Shown: positions 24,334-33,939, counted from the first letter of the stretch. The stretch: 42,430 bases of DNA from Bacteroidales bacterium UBA4912 (GCA_002398875.1 DHCC01000092.1:1-42430), one strand, 5' to 3'. Translations and numbers: made by a program. Notes: a model not told the origin generated them from the sequence alone.

Positions 24334-25803
24334 ATGACTCTTAAAGAACGTTTCGGACAAGCCTCGCGCAGACAATGGTTATGGTTTGTCGTATGGACAA
24401 TACTTACCATTTTATTTTCATTTTGGTCACAATCTCCTTGGGTATTACTTTTTATACTGCTTTTCCTGGATATATATATTACTAAATATATACCTTGGGG
24501 ATTTTGGAAGAGATCTAAAAACAGTGCATTTCGTAAAACAATGGAATGGGTTGATGCAATTATTTTTGCATTGATAGCTGTATATTTTATAAATACATTT
24601 TTCTTTCAGAATTATCAGATCCCCACATCTTCTCTTGAGAAATCTCTTCTTGTAGGTGACTTTCTCGCAGTAAGTAAGCTCAGTTATGGTCCTCGCGCAC
24701 CAATTACACCACTATCTTTTCCACTGGCACAACATACAATGCCCGTTACCGGTGGCAAATCATATTTTGAAAAGCCTCAATGGAAATACAATCGACTGAA
24801 AGGATTCGGTAAAGTTGAAAGAAATGATATAGTAGTATTTAATTTCCCTGTAGGAGACACAGTTGCGTTGAATCAGCAAGGTGTAGATTTCTACCTGCTT
24901 TCAAAAATGCATCCCAATGGTAGTGAGGGTGTACGTGCTGATAAAAGTACCTATGGTGACATTGTTTACCGCCCGGTTGACAGAAGAGAGAATTATGTCA
25001 AACGATGCATAGGACTTCCAGGAGAGACTATTGAGCTAAATAACGACTCTGTATTTATAGATGGAAATTATATCCCAAATCCCCGCTTATCGCAACATAA
25101 CTATATGATTCACACAGACGGGACGCAAATAGCAGCAGAAGTTTTTAGTGATTTGGGAATTAACATAGCCGACTACTATACACAAAACGGTTACGGACAA
25201 ATGGTTATTCGTTCACAGGACCTGACAGGTGTTGACAGTTTAAGCATGTCGATGTTTAGTCTGAGAGCTCGTGACGGTAATAACGGCAGAATTTATTTCA
25301 GTATACCTCTGACAAACGAAATGGTCGAAACTATGAGGTCAAAACCTTTTGTATGGGATGTAATCAGGGAGAGAGAATTACCCGGAACAAGTTATTATTT
25401 CCCACTTGACTACAATACTCAATGGACTCGTGACAATTACGGACCTTTATGGATTCCCGCTAAAGGGACAACCATAACATTCGACGGTGATGTGGACTAC
25501 AAAGTTGCAACTTATGAAAGATGTATAAAAAATTATGAAGGTAATGAATTTGCTTTTCTTGACGGAAAAGTTTACATAAATGGAGAAGAGGCTGATTCAT
25601 ACACTTTCAAATTCGACTATTATTTTATGATGGGTGACAATCGCCACAATTCGGCAGACTCCCGCTCATGGGGTTTTGTACCCGAAGATCATATAGTTGG
25701 TCAGCCTCAACTGATTTGGTTATCTCTGGAAAAAGACAAAGATTGGTTTAAGGGAAGAGTTCGCTGGAAAAGATTGTTCCGCAGTGCTAAGGTTCCCGCA
25801 TGA
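24334..25803 (+). CDS. lepB: Signal peptidase I, long Bacteroidetes form
   Basis: This inner-membrane serine protease removes signal peptides from exported proteins. The 489-residue product has three hydrophobic segments (about 15-31, 34-50 and 73-90), then box B with the predicted nucleophile S100 in QIPTSSLEKSLLVGD. The general-base lysine is K223 (NYVKRCIGLPGETIE) and the C-terminal box E is MGDNRHNSADSRSWGFVPEDHIVG. A large insertion of about 120 residues separates the two catalytic boxes, and another lies before box E, explaining the length. The residue after the nucleophile is Leu instead of the very common Met. It lies between dapB and wbqC in one operon. Confidence 0.95.
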   Translation: MTLKERFGQASRRQWLWFVVWTILTILFSFWSQSPWVLLFILLFLDIYITKYIPWGFWKRSKNSAFRKTMEWVDAIIFALIAVYFINTFFFQNYQIPTSSLEKSLLVGDFLAVSKLSYGPRAPITPLSFPLAQHTMPVTGGKSYFEKPQWKYNRLKGFGKVERNDIVVFNFPVGDTVALNQQGVDFYLLSKMHPNGSEGVRADKSTYGDIVYRPVDRRENYVKRCIGLPGETIELNNDSVFIDGNYIPNPRLSQHNYMIHTDGTQIAAEVFSDLGINIADYYTQNGYGQMVIRSQDLTGVDSLSMSMFSLRARDGNNGRIYFSIPLTNEMVETMRSKPFVWDVIRERELPGTSYYFPLDYNTQWTRDNYGPLWIPAKGTTITFDGDVDYKVATYERCIKNYEGNEFAFLDGKVYINGEEADSYTFKFDYYFMMGDNRHNSADSRSWGFVPEDHIVGQPQLIWLSLEKDKDWFKGRVRWKRLFRSAKVPA

Positions 25804-26420
25804 TACTCCCGGAGACTACCGTAACTCTGTTTTCATCTCTCTATCTTGCTCCGATAGAGTATTACTCTGCACTCAAAAAGTGTGATAAGGCAGTAATAGA
25901 GATTAATGACAACTACCAAAAGCAATCCTACAGAAACAGATGCATTATTTGCGGCGCAAATGGGCCTCTAACACTGAGTGTACCCATTGAGAAGCCTGAT
26001 AGTGTAAAATGCTTAATGAAGGATATTCGCATTTCAGAGCATGGTAATTGGCGTCACCTTCATTGGAATGCCATTATTTCAGCTTACAATTCAACTCCTT
26101 TTTTCCAGTTTTATGAAGATGACTTCAGACCATTTTATGAGAAGAAAATAATATTTCTACACGACTTGAATGAACAATTACGCGAACTGATATGCAGATT
26201 GACAGGAATTGACAAAGAAATTTCTTACACTAAATCATACATCACAGAGCCGGCAGAAAAAACCATTGATCTTCGTGAGACTATTCATCCGAAACGTAAA
26301 TCTGATTTTAAAACTGAATCGTATTACCAGGTCTTTTCTGACAAACATGGGTTTCAAAACAACCTGAGCATCCTTGATCTGCTTTTCAATATGGGTAATG
26401 AATCTGTGTTCTTCTTGTGA
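25800..26420 (+). CDS. WbqC-like family protein
   Basis: The 206-residue protein matches the WbqC family: an N-terminal LAPIEYYSALKKCDKAVIEINDNYQKQSYRNRC, then LTLSVPIEK, DIRISEHGNWRHLHWNAIISAYNSTPFFQFYEDDF and the C-terminal YYQVFSDKHGFQNNLSILDLLFNMG. The family is named from an O-antigen gene cluster, but its activity is unclear; amide-bond or sugar-modifying roles have been proposed. Its ATG overlaps the lepB stop (ATGA), so it is co-translated with lepB. That conserved linkage in Bacteroidales suggests an envelope role, which is inference. Confidence 0.88.
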   Translation: MILPETTVTLFSSLYLAPIEYYSALKKCDKAVIEINDNYQKQSYRNRCIICGANGPLTLSVPIEKPDSVKCLMKDIRISEHGNWRHLHWNAIISAYNSTPFFQFYEDDFRPFYEKKIIFLHDLNEQLRELICRLTGIDKEISYTKSYITEPAEKTIDLRETIHPKRKSDFKTESYYQVFSDKHGFQNNLSILDLLFNMGNESVFFL

Positions 26421-26432
26421 TGTAATTTGGTA

Positions 26433-26462
26433 TTGAAAACTTATCAAATTTACATACCTTTG
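26433..26462 (+). promoter_or_regulatory. Canonical Bacteroidetes promoter for gltX
   Basis: TTG at 26433-26435 and TACCTTTG at 26455-26462 are separated by 19 bases. The predicted start is about 20 bases before the gltX ATG. Both elements and the spacing fit the consensus. Confidence 0.65.
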
Positions 26463-26487
26463 CACATTATCAAAGACATCCACTATT

Positions 26488-28008
26488 ATGAATCAAAAAG
26501 TAAGAGTAAGATTTGCACCCAGCCCTACTGGTCCGTTGCATATTGGCGGTGTACGCACTGCATTGTACAACTATCTATATACTAAACAACAAGGAGGTGA
26601 TTTTATCCTGCGAATTGAAGATACCGACTCAGCAAGGTTTGTGCCCGGAGCAGAAGAATATATACAGGAAACATTTGACTGGCTCGGACTTTCTTTTGAT
26701 GAAAGTCCCTCTAAAGGAGGAGAATTTGGTCCTTACAGGCAGTCAGAACGTAAAGAAACATATAAAAAATATGTAAAACAATTACTTGATAAGGGTGCAG
26801 CTTATATTGCTTTTGATACACCTGAGGAACTGGATTCAAAAAGATCAGAAATATCTAATTTTCAATACGATGCGTCTACAAGAGATTTTATGAGAAACTC
26901 ACTTACACTATCTGAATCAGAAACAGAAACTCTAATTAAAGCAGGGACTCAGTATGTTGTAAGAATAAAAATTGAACCTGGACAAGATATCACTGTAAAT
27001 GATATGTTAAGAGGTGAAGTTGTCATTAACTCATCTATACTTGATGATAAGGTTATTTACAAATCAGCAGATGAACTTCCAACATACCATCTGGCAAATG
27101 TGGTAGATGACCATCTAATGGAGATCACACACGTTATCAGAGGAGAAGAGTGGCTTCCATCAGCACCATTGCATGTGTGGCTTTATAGAAGTCTGGACTG
27201 GCATGATACAATGCCTGCATTCGCCCATCTGCCACTGCTTCTGAAGCCTGACGGTAAAGGGAAGCTTAGCAAAAGGGATGGTGACAGACTTGGATTCCCT
27301 GTGTTCCCATTAGAATGGAAAGATCCACAAACAGATGAAATATCGTCAGGATATCGCGAAAGAGGTTATCTACCTGAAGCAATTGTAAATTTTCTTGCAT
27401 TCTTAGGATGGAACCCCGGAACTGAACAGGAAATATTTTCTTTGGAAGAACTTATTGAAGCATTTTCTTTCGAGAGATGCAGCAAAAGTGGGGCGAAATT
27501 TGATATTGAAAAAGCCAAATGGTACAATCACCAATACTTGATGAAAATGCCTGATACAGTGCTGGCTGAACTTTATGAGCCAACACTTATAGAAAAAGGT
27601 ATCAACTCAACCACTGATAAGGTATCGAAAGTGGTTTCATTGGTAAAAGAGAGAATTCATTTTGTCAGTGAATTATGGGATCAAACTTCTTATTTCTTTG
27701 TGGCACCTGAGAGTTACGACGAAAAAACTGTCCGCAAACGCTGGAAAGAAGACACTCCTCAATACATGCAGCAACTTGTTGAATTAAACATGCAAATGGA
27801 TGACTTCAGCGCTCATAACCAAGAGAAGATTGTAATGGAATGGATAAAAGCCAACGAATTGCATACAGGTAATATTATGAATGCGTATCGCTTGGCGATA
27901 GTTGGCGAAGGTAAAGGACCGCATATTTTCGACATTACTGAAATTATTGGCAAGGAAGAAACTCAAAATAGACTTAAGCGCGCAATCACAACCTTATCTG
28001 TCATATAA
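26488..28008 (+). CDS. gltX: Glutamate--tRNA ligase
   Basis: GltX is a class I aminoacyl-tRNA synthetase that charges tRNA(Glu). The 506-residue product has the HIGH-type signature in PSPTGPLHIGGVRTALYNY (residues 11-29) and the KMSKS-type loop as KLSKRDGDRLGFPVFPL, the form usual in Bacteroidetes. RIEDTD follows the first motif, and HLANVVDDHLMEITHVIRGEEW is also conserved. The C-terminal anticodon-binding region is complete. It has its own promoter; a Stealth-family gene starts 31 bases after its stop and is probably on the same transcript. Confidence 0.98.
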   Translation: MNQKVRVRFAPSPTGPLHIGGVRTALYNYLYTKQQGGDFILRIEDTDSARFVPGAEEYIQETFDWLGLSFDESPSKGGEFGPYRQSERKETYKKYVKQLLDKGAAYIAFDTPEELDSKRSEISNFQYDASTRDFMRNSLTLSESETETLIKAGTQYVVRIKIEPGQDITVNDMLRGEVVINSSILDDKVIYKSADELPTYHLANVVDDHLMEITHVIRGEEWLPSAPLHVWLYRSLDWHDTMPAFAHLPLLLKPDGKGKLSKRDGDRLGFPVFPLEWKDPQTDEISSGYRERGYLPEAIVNFLAFLGWNPGTEQEIFSLEELIEAFSFERCSKSGAKFDIEKAKWYNHQYLMKMPDTVLAELYEPTLIEKGINSTTDKVSKVVSLVKERIHFVSELWDQTSYFFVAPESYDEKTVRKRWKEDTPQYMQQLVELNMQMDDFSAHNQEKIVMEWIKANELHTGNIMNAYRLAIVGEGKGPHIFDITEIIGKEETQNRLKRAITTLSVI

Positions 28009-28039
28009 GTGATTGGTTTAATAGAAAAAGATTAATAAA

Positions 28040-29035
28040 ATGGAAATTGATTTTGTAGTCACTTGGGTTGACATGAACGATCCTAAATGGAAGGCAGATT
28101 TTTCTAAATACAGCAAAAAAGGAATTGATAACACTACGAATGAGTTTTCTGAAGCTCGTTTTCGCGATCATGGATTTTTAAAATACTGGTTTAGAGGCAT
28201 AGAAAAATTTGCACCCTGGGTCAGAAAAATACATTTTGTTACCAGTGGCCAAAAGCCGGAGTGGCTTAATGTCGATCATCCCAAACTTTCGCTTGTAAAC
28301 CATTCTGACTATATCCCGGAAAAATTCTTGCCTGTATTTAACTCTTGTCTTATCGAGATTTATATGCATAAAATCCCTGATCTGACAGAACATTTTGTCT
28401 ATTTCAATGATGACTTTTTCATTATTAATAATTTAAGTAAGGAAAGATTCTTTACTAACGGACTACCCAACGACATTGCAGCTTTTCGCCACAATTCAGG
28501 AATAGGACTATGGTCTAAAACCCTAAAAAACAACATTAAAATCATTAATGAACGTTTTGATAAGCGAGAGGTTATGGCTCGTGATCATGACAAATGGTTT
28601 CATCCATCATACGGTAAAAGAGCCAGACTGACACGATTATTAAAGCCCTACGGTAAGTTTATCACATTAATGACCCCTCACAATGCACAGCCATACCTGA
28701 AATCCACTTTCAATGAGGTGTGGGATTATGCGGGCGACAAGCTGACTAAGGCTTCAGAGAACCGTTTCCGTAGTACACAGGACTATACACCTGAACTATT
28801 TCGAACCTGGCAGATATGCCGCTCCAACTTTGAGCCCTACAATACTTACCAAGATACAAAAATGTTTCCTTTGGTGTTGAGATCTAAAAAGGCTATAAAA
28901 GCTATTTACGACCAAAGTTATAAGCTAATCTGTCTCAACGACAATGCTCATATTAGAAATTATGATAAGGTAATGGAAGATTTGGAGAAAGCATTCGATA
29001 CAATTCTACCTGAAAAATCAAACTTTGAAATATAG
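28040..29035 (+). CDS. Stealth-family sugar-phosphate transferase (capsule-type), copy 1
   Basis: The 331-residue protein shows the four Stealth conserved regions in order. CR1: IDFVVTWVDMNDPKW. CR2: RDHGFLKYWFRGIEKFAPWVRKIHFVT through LPVFNSCLIEIYMHKIPDLTEHFVYFNDDFF. CR3: TLMTPHNAQPYLKSTFNEVWDY. CR4: CLNDNAHIRNYDKVMEDLEKAFD. Characterised members transfer hexosamine-1-phosphate units in capsule or phosphoglycan assembly and are related to the human GlcNAc-1-phosphotransferase. No signal peptide is seen, so it should be cytoplasmic. It follows gltX by 31 bases and converges on a second, diverged Stealth gene. The acceptor glycan is unknown. Confidence 0.9.
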   Translation: MEIDFVVTWVDMNDPKWKADFSKYSKKGIDNTTNEFSEARFRDHGFLKYWFRGIEKFAPWVRKIHFVTSGQKPEWLNVDHPKLSLVNHSDYIPEKFLPVFNSCLIEIYMHKIPDLTEHFVYFNDDFFIINNLSKERFFTNGLPNDIAAFRHNSGIGLWSKTLKNNIKIINERFDKREVMARDHDKWFHPSYGKRARLTRLLKPYGKFITLMTPHNAQPYLKSTFNEVWDYAGDKLTKASENRFRSTQDYTPELFRTWQICRSNFEPYNTYQDTKMFPLVLRSKKAIKAIYDQSYKLICLNDNAHIRNYDKVMEDLEKAFDTILPEKSNFEI

Positions 29036-29153
29036 GTTTTTACATGTCACAGAGGAAATTTGTTGCACTAACATTTCTATACAATTTAAATTTACAACTT
29101 AAATCGGCTTTAGTGAATGCAGGAGATAAATTTACTTTAGTTTAAATAACGCA

Positions 29154-30107
29154 TTAAAGTTCAAACGAGGATTTATCCGGGTAGATACTTTCAAGAAATG
29201 GCTTAATCCTTTTTCTGTCATCTTCATTAGCATGCTGACCGTCATTTAAAATAAACTGGTCAGGATTATATTTTTTCAAATATGCATAATAGTTTTTTCT
29301 TTGCACATTGATACGGCTGGACTCCTTTCTTCCCACATATTTCACCTCTGCTTTACCTACAGCTAAAGTATAATATGAAATGGCACACCTTTGTAAATCG
29401 CCATATTGTCTAATATGGCTGGATAGTGATTTACTAACTTGTTTATCAAATACATTTTCGATGGCATATTTGTAATCTGATTTTAAATATGCATCTGTAT
29501 TATGGTGTGGAATAGCAGAATAATAAACTCCGTAAAGTTTTTCGACGATCTTTGCACCTTCAATTACTGTTGAAATGTACTGCCCCAAATGCTTCCTAAA
29601 CAAACCTTTTATTTTATAATGCCATTTTCCAGTTATTTTTTTCTTTAACCTTACAATAGGTAGTCCATCCTGATTAAAAAAATACTCAGGAGTAAGTTTC
29701 TTATTAAAAAACTGATCGTCATTAGCCAAAAGAAAATGTTCTTGAAGACCGGGGATTTTATATACAAAATACTCTATCACGGCAGAATTAAAACAGGGTA
29801 ACGCCTCTTCGGGAATTATCTCTTTATGGTCAACAATTTGTATTAATGGATGATTAATATTGAGCCAATGAGGTCGCTGATCATCCGTCACGATATAAAT
29901 CTTATTTATCCAAGGAATATTTTTTTCAATTGATCTTAATGAGTATTTTAATTCATCGTTGCTTATATATCTTCCTATGTTATTAACTTCAGTCGAATCA
30001 TCAAATACTCCCGTAAACTTCAGTTTTTTTTCTAACCATTTTGGGTCACTTCCATCCACCCATAGGTACACTAAATCAATTTTATTTTTCTCCAATTCGT
30101 TTTTCAT
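29154..30107 (-). CDS. Stealth-family sugar-phosphate transferase, copy 2
   Basis: The product (317 residues from the ATG at 30107) has CR1 IDLVYLWVDGSDPKW, CR2 SNDELKYSLRSIEKNIPWINKIYIVTDDQRP through ALPCFNSAVIEYFVYKIPGLQEHFLLANDDQFF, CR3 AIPHHNTDAYLKSDYKYAIENVFD and CR4 LNDGQHANEDDRKRIKPFLESIYPD. An ATG two codons earlier (30113) is possible, but the -7 element would then leave almost no leader. Its C-terminus (PDKSSFEL) resembles copy 1 (PEKSNFEI), yet the two diverge strongly elsewhere, so this is an old duplication or separate acquisition. It probably works on a surface glycan. Confidence 0.9.
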   Translation of the reverse strand: MKNELEKNKIDLVYLWVDGSDPKWLEKKLKFTGVFDDSTEVNNIGRYISNDELKYSLRSIEKNIPWINKIYIVTDDQRPHWLNINHPLIQIVDHKEIIPEEALPCFNSAVIEYFVYKIPGLQEHFLLANDDQFFNKKLTPEYFFNQDGLPIVRLKKKITGKWHYKIKGLFRKHLGQYISTVIEGAKIVEKLYGVYYSAIPHHNTDAYLKSDYKYAIENVFDKQVSKSLSSHIRQYGDLQRCAISYYTLAVGKAEVKYVGRKESSRINVQRKNYYAYLKKYNPDQFILNDGQHANEDDRKRIKPFLESIYPDKSSFEL

Positions 30108-30120
30108 TATCATTATAATG

Positions 30121-30128
30121 CAAAATTA
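30121..30128 (-). promoter_or_regulatory. -7 element for Stealth copy 2
   Basis: The minus strand reads TAATTTTG, an exact consensus match, 7 bases before the ATG at 30113 and 13 before the ATG at 30107. Without a clear -33 box. It favours the 30107 start. Confidence 0.4.
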
Positions 30129-30197
30129 ATATTTTAAATTTATCTCCTAGTGTAAAAACTAATTCACTTAAAGATTGTCAGAAGCTTATTTAAAGTG

Positions 30198-30227
30198 TTG
30201 TTCTTGCGTTAATTTGTTATATATTTG
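30198..30227 (+). promoter_or_regulatory. Canonical Bacteroidetes promoter for pgpH
   Basis: TTG at 30198-30200 and TATATTTG at 30220-30227 are separated by 19 bases. This predicts a leader of roughly 65-70 bases before the ATG at 30301. Confidence 0.65.
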
Positions 30228-30300
30228 TATTTAATATGTGATAAAACAATTACTTAATTAAGTTGTTCTATTAACAAACCAAGAGGTTAACATAGTGAAT

Positions 30301-32382
30301 ATGAACTCTACATTCAACAAGACTTCTAAAAAGAAAATCCGAATAAAAACCAAAGTATTTGTACCATTGGTTTTTGTCATTGCCATACTCTTTGTTACAT
30401 ATATATTTCCAAGACAAGGAAGCTTCAACTACTCTTTCACTGAAGGCAGACCCTGGCAATACGGACTACTTACTGCACCATTTGATTTTCCAATCTATAA
30501 ACCTGCCGATCTCCTGAAAAATGAACAGGATAGTATTTTACAATACTACGAACCTTATTTCGAGATCAATGATGAGATAAAGATCAATGCACTTGCTAAT
30601 TTTGATGCAGATGTTAATTTGAATTCCAGACTTTCAGAGCTTTCTCCGGAATATAAGATTTATATTCGCAAAAGGTTAAACGAGATCTATGATAAAGGTA
30701 TCATGCGTTCTGAGGATTACGACAGGATATCAGCATCCAGAACAGAGGCTTTAAGACTTAAAAAAGGCAACGTAGCTGAATCAAGGAAGGTTAATACATT
30801 CTTCACTATACGTTCTGCTTATGAAAGTGTTTTGAACGACACCCCTGAAGGCATTTATGATAACGTTCTGAAATCGGCAAATATTAATGAATATATTCAG
30901 GAGAATATTATTTACGATACAGAAACTTCCGATAAAGCCAGGGAAGAGTTTATACAACAGGTTGACATAAGCAGAGGAATGGTTCAGCAAGGTCAAAGAA
31001 TAATTGATCAGGGAGAAATAGTTGATTCACGCACATATAATATTCTGTCTTCATTAAAACAGGTATATGAAGAACGTAGTGGCGGTGCATCAAAAGGCAC
31101 ATGGAAAACTGTGGGTCAGTTTGTGCTTGTGTTTTTCATGTTTCTCTCATTTTACATGTATCTTTTATTCTTCAGACCTACAGAATACAGAAATCGCAAG
31201 CATGTAATTTTCATGTTATTGCTGATAGTAATATTCGTTTCACTTACAGCTTTAACAGTTAATTTTGATCTTTTCAGTATATATATCATTCCCTATACAA
31301 TATTAACAATTCTGATACGCACATTTATAGACTCCAGAACTGCCCTTTTTGCCAGTCTTGTTACCATAATTCTGAGTGCACTCATGGTCCCGTTCTCTTT
31401 CGAGTTTGTAGTTTTGGAAATATCCGCCACAATGGTATCAATATTCATGTTGAAGGAACTATCTGAACGCTCTCAACTAATAAGGAGCTCATTCTTCATA
31501 CTTTTCACCTATTCTGTGGTTTATCTGGGACTGGTAATGTATCAGGAGGGAAGCGTAACTGATGTTGACTGGGTAATGTTGATTTATTTCCTAATCAACT
31601 TCATATTTATAATGTTCTCCTATTCACTGGTATACCTCGTAGAAAAATCATTCGGATTTATCTCAGGTGTAACTCTTGTAGAGCTCTCAAATATCAACAA
31701 GCCCCTGCTTAAAGAGCTCTCAGAAAAAGCTCCGGGTACATTTCAGCATTCTTTGCAAGTGTCCAATCTTGGTATGGCTGCAGCAGCAAAACTGGGAGCT
31801 AACGCCTCATTAATAAGAACAGGGGCATTATATCATGATGTTGGGAAAATGGTGAATCCTGCATTTTTCACAGAAAACCAGACTCCGGGAATGAACCCAC
31901 ATGCCGGACTACCTTTTGAAGAAAGTGCACGTATTATAATAAATCATGTGAAAGATGGCGTTAAGATTGCCCAGAAACACAAGATACCTCAACAGATTAT
32001 TGATTTCATTGAAACCCATCACGGCACCAGCATGCCAAAGTACTTTTACATTTCCTGGAAAAATGCAAACCCGGGCAAAGAGGCAAACGAAGCCACTTTC
32101 CGCTATCCGGGTCCAAATCCATTTACAAAGGAAACAGCAATTATGATGATGGCTGATGCTGTAGAAGCCTCATCACGCAGCCTGCCTGAGTATACAGAAA
32201 AAGCACTGCGTGAGCAGGTTGACAAAATCATCGATACTCAGGTGGAAGAGGGATATTTCAAGCTTGCTCCAATCACATTCAGGGATATTCAAACTGTAAA
32301 GAATGTTTTTGTAGAAAAATTGATGACCGTTTATCACTCCAGGATTGCATATCCTGAGCTGAAAACACCGGTAAATTTATAA
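30301..32382 (+). CDS. pgpH: Membrane cyclic-di-AMP phosphodiesterase (7TM-HD, PgpH-like)
   Basis: PgpH-type proteins hydrolyse c-di-AMP on the cytoplasmic face of the membrane. The 693-residue product has an N-terminal helix (about 17-35), an extracytoplasmic 7TMR-HDED domain (to about 260), a block of seven helices (about 270-445), and a C-terminal HD domain. The latter shows FQHSLQVSNLGMAAAAKLG, the LYHDVGKMVNP metal motif, NHVKDGVKIA and ETHHGTSMPKYFY. The longest frame starts with a GTG two codons earlier; I use the ATG. It has a canonical promoter. Its stop is only 2 bases from that of guaA on the other strand, so there is no room for a separate terminator. Confidence 0.93.
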   Translation: MNSTFNKTSKKKIRIKTKVFVPLVFVIAILFVTYIFPRQGSFNYSFTEGRPWQYGLLTAPFDFPIYKPADLLKNEQDSILQYYEPYFEINDEIKINALANFDADVNLNSRLSELSPEYKIYIRKRLNEIYDKGIMRSEDYDRISASRTEALRLKKGNVAESRKVNTFFTIRSAYESVLNDTPEGIYDNVLKSANINEYIQENIIYDTETSDKAREEFIQQVDISRGMVQQGQRIIDQGEIVDSRTYNILSSLKQVYEERSGGASKGTWKTVGQFVLVFFMFLSFYMYLLFFRPTEYRNRKHVIFMLLLIVIFVSLTALTVNFDLFSIYIIPYTILTILIRTFIDSRTALFASLVTIILSALMVPFSFEFVVLEISATMVSIFMLKELSERSQLIRSSFFILFTYSVVYLGLVMYQEGSVTDVDWVMLIYFLINFIFIMFSYSLVYLVEKSFGFISGVTLVELSNINKPLLKELSEKAPGTFQHSLQVSNLGMAAAAKLGANASLIRTGALYHDVGKMVNPAFFTENQTPGMNPHAGLPFEESARIIINHVKDGVKIAQKHKIPQQIIDFIETHHGTSMPKYFYISWKNANPGKEANEATFRYPGPNPFTKETAIMMMADAVEASSRSLPEYTEKALREQVDKIIDTQVEEGYFKLAPITFRDIQTVKNVFVEKLMTVYHSRIAYPELKTPVNL

Positions 32383-32384
32383 TT

Positions 32385-33905
32385 TCACTCCCACTCTATT
32401 GTTGCAGGCGGTTTTGAAGAGATATCATAAACAACTCTGTTTACACCCTGAACTTTATTAATTATTTCATTGGATATTTTTGCCAGAAAATCATAAGGCA
32501 AACGTGACCAGTCGGCTGTCATAGCATCAGTTGAAGTAACAGATCTCAATGCAATTGTATTCTCGTAAGTACGCTCATCTCCCATCACGCCTACCGATTG
32601 CACGGGAAGTAAAATTGCTCCTGCCTGCCATACTTTATCGTACAGTCCCGCTTCACGAAGTCCTGATATAAATATATCGTCAGCTTCCTGAGCAATACGT
32701 ACCTTCTCAGGTGTTATAGCTCCTAGAATCCTGATACCTAATCCAGGACCCGGGAAAGGATGACGATGAATCAGACCCGGTCTCATACCTAACTCCAGGC
32801 CAATCTTACGAACCTCATCCTTGAAAAGCAATTTGAGCGGCTCGCAGAGCTTCAGGTTCATTTTTTCGGGGAGACCACCAACATTATGATGGCTTTTTAT
32901 TGTTACGCCTGTTATTGAAAGTGATTCAATTATATCCGGATAAATAGTTCCCTGTGCCAGCCATTTGATATCTTTCAGCTTTTTAGCCTCTTTCTCAAAG
33001 ACATCAATAAAGCCTTTGCCAATAATCTTACGTTTACTTTCAGGATCTGTTACACCTTTAAGTTCTTTGTAGAAATGCTGTTTAGCATCAACACCTATAA
33101 CATTCAAGCCAAGATGCTCATAATCATCTAAAACAGTTTCAAATTCATTTTTACGTAACAGACCGTGATCCACAAACACACAGGTTAAATTTTCACCAAT
33201 AGCCCTATTAAGTAAAACGGCTGTAACTGATGAATCAACACCTCCTGAAAGAGCAAGAATCACTTTATCGTCACCCAACTCCTCTTTCAGCTCCTTAACT
33301 GTCACCTCAATAAAAGAGGCAGGAGTCCAGTCTCTTTTCATACCGCAAACATCAAGGAATTTACCAAGGATAGCTACTCCCTGTTCAGTATGAAACACTT
33401 CAGGGTGAAACTGTACACCCCATGTTTCTTCGCCCTCTATCCTGTATGCAGCCCATTTAACATCTTCAGTGGATGCTGTAAGTCTGAAGTTTTCTGGCGT
33501 ACTAACAATTGTATCACCGTGTGACATCCAAACTTCGCTGTTTTGTGGCAGGTTACCAAAAATCGGGTCGCTGTTGTCCAATACATTCAAGTGTGTACGA
33601 CCGTATTCTCGACTATCAGGCTGTGAGACCTCACCTCCTGAAGCGTGTACCATTAGCTGTGCTCCGTAGCAGATGCCCAATACCGGATATTTACCTCTTA
33701 TATCAGTAAGATCGATCTTAAAAGCATCACTGTCATTAACGGAAAACGGACTTCCCGAAAGAATAACACCCTTTACGGTTTCATCACCAAAAGGAAATTT
33801 ATTATATGGTACAATTTCGCAATATGTACTTAAGTCTCTCACTCGTCTGCCAATAAGCTGCGTAGTCTGTGATCCGAAATCCAGGATAATTATTTTTTCG
33901 TGCAT
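32385..33905 (-). CDS. guaA: GMP synthase (glutamine-hydrolysing)
   Basis: GuaA converts XMP to GMP using glutamine and ATP. The 506-residue product has an N-terminal class I glutamine amidotransferase domain (nucleophile C79 in GICYGAQLMVHASGG; catalytic His/Glu in WGVQFHPEV), the ATP pyrophosphatase P-loop ALSGGVDSSVTAVLL, and a dimerisation domain ending in SSKPPATIEWE, the usual C-terminus. It starts at an ATG, has a -7 box 26 bases upstream, and converges on pgpH with a 2-base gap. Confidence 0.98.
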   Translation of the reverse strand: MHEKIIILDFGSQTTQLIGRRVRDLSTYCEIVPYNKFPFGDETVKGVILSGSPFSVNDSDAFKIDLTDIRGKYPVLGICYGAQLMVHASGGEVSQPDSREYGRTHLNVLDNSDPIFGNLPQNSEVWMSHGDTIVSTPENFRLTASTEDVKWAAYRIEGEETWGVQFHPEVFHTEQGVAILGKFLDVCGMKRDWTPASFIEVTVKELKEELGDDKVILALSGGVDSSVTAVLLNRAIGENLTCVFVDHGLLRKNEFETVLDDYEHLGLNVIGVDAKQHFYKELKGVTDPESKRKIIGKGFIDVFEKEAKKLKDIKWLAQGTIYPDIIESLSITGVTIKSHHNVGGLPEKMNLKLCEPLKLLFKDEVRKIGLELGMRPGLIHRHPFPGPGLGIRILGAITPEKVRIAQEADDIFISGLREAGLYDKVWQAGAILLPVQSVGVMGDERTYENTIALRSVTSTDAMTADWSRLPYDFLAKISNEIINKVQGVNRVVYDISSKPPATIEWE

Positions 33906-33931
33906 AACGTTAATTTGGAAGTTTCAAAGCA

Positions 33932-33939
33932 CAAAGATA
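33932..33939 (-). promoter_or_regulatory. -7 element for guaA
   Basis: The minus strand reads TATCTTTG, an exact TAnnTTTG match, 26 bases upstream of the guaA ATG. No -33 TTG at the expected spacing. Confidence 0.45.

Noticed and set aside
28040..30107. Stealth pair as part of a capsule or mobile island
   Set aside because: Base composition and neighbours (gltX, pgpH, guaA) are core-like, and no transposase, integrase or tRNA junction was seen.
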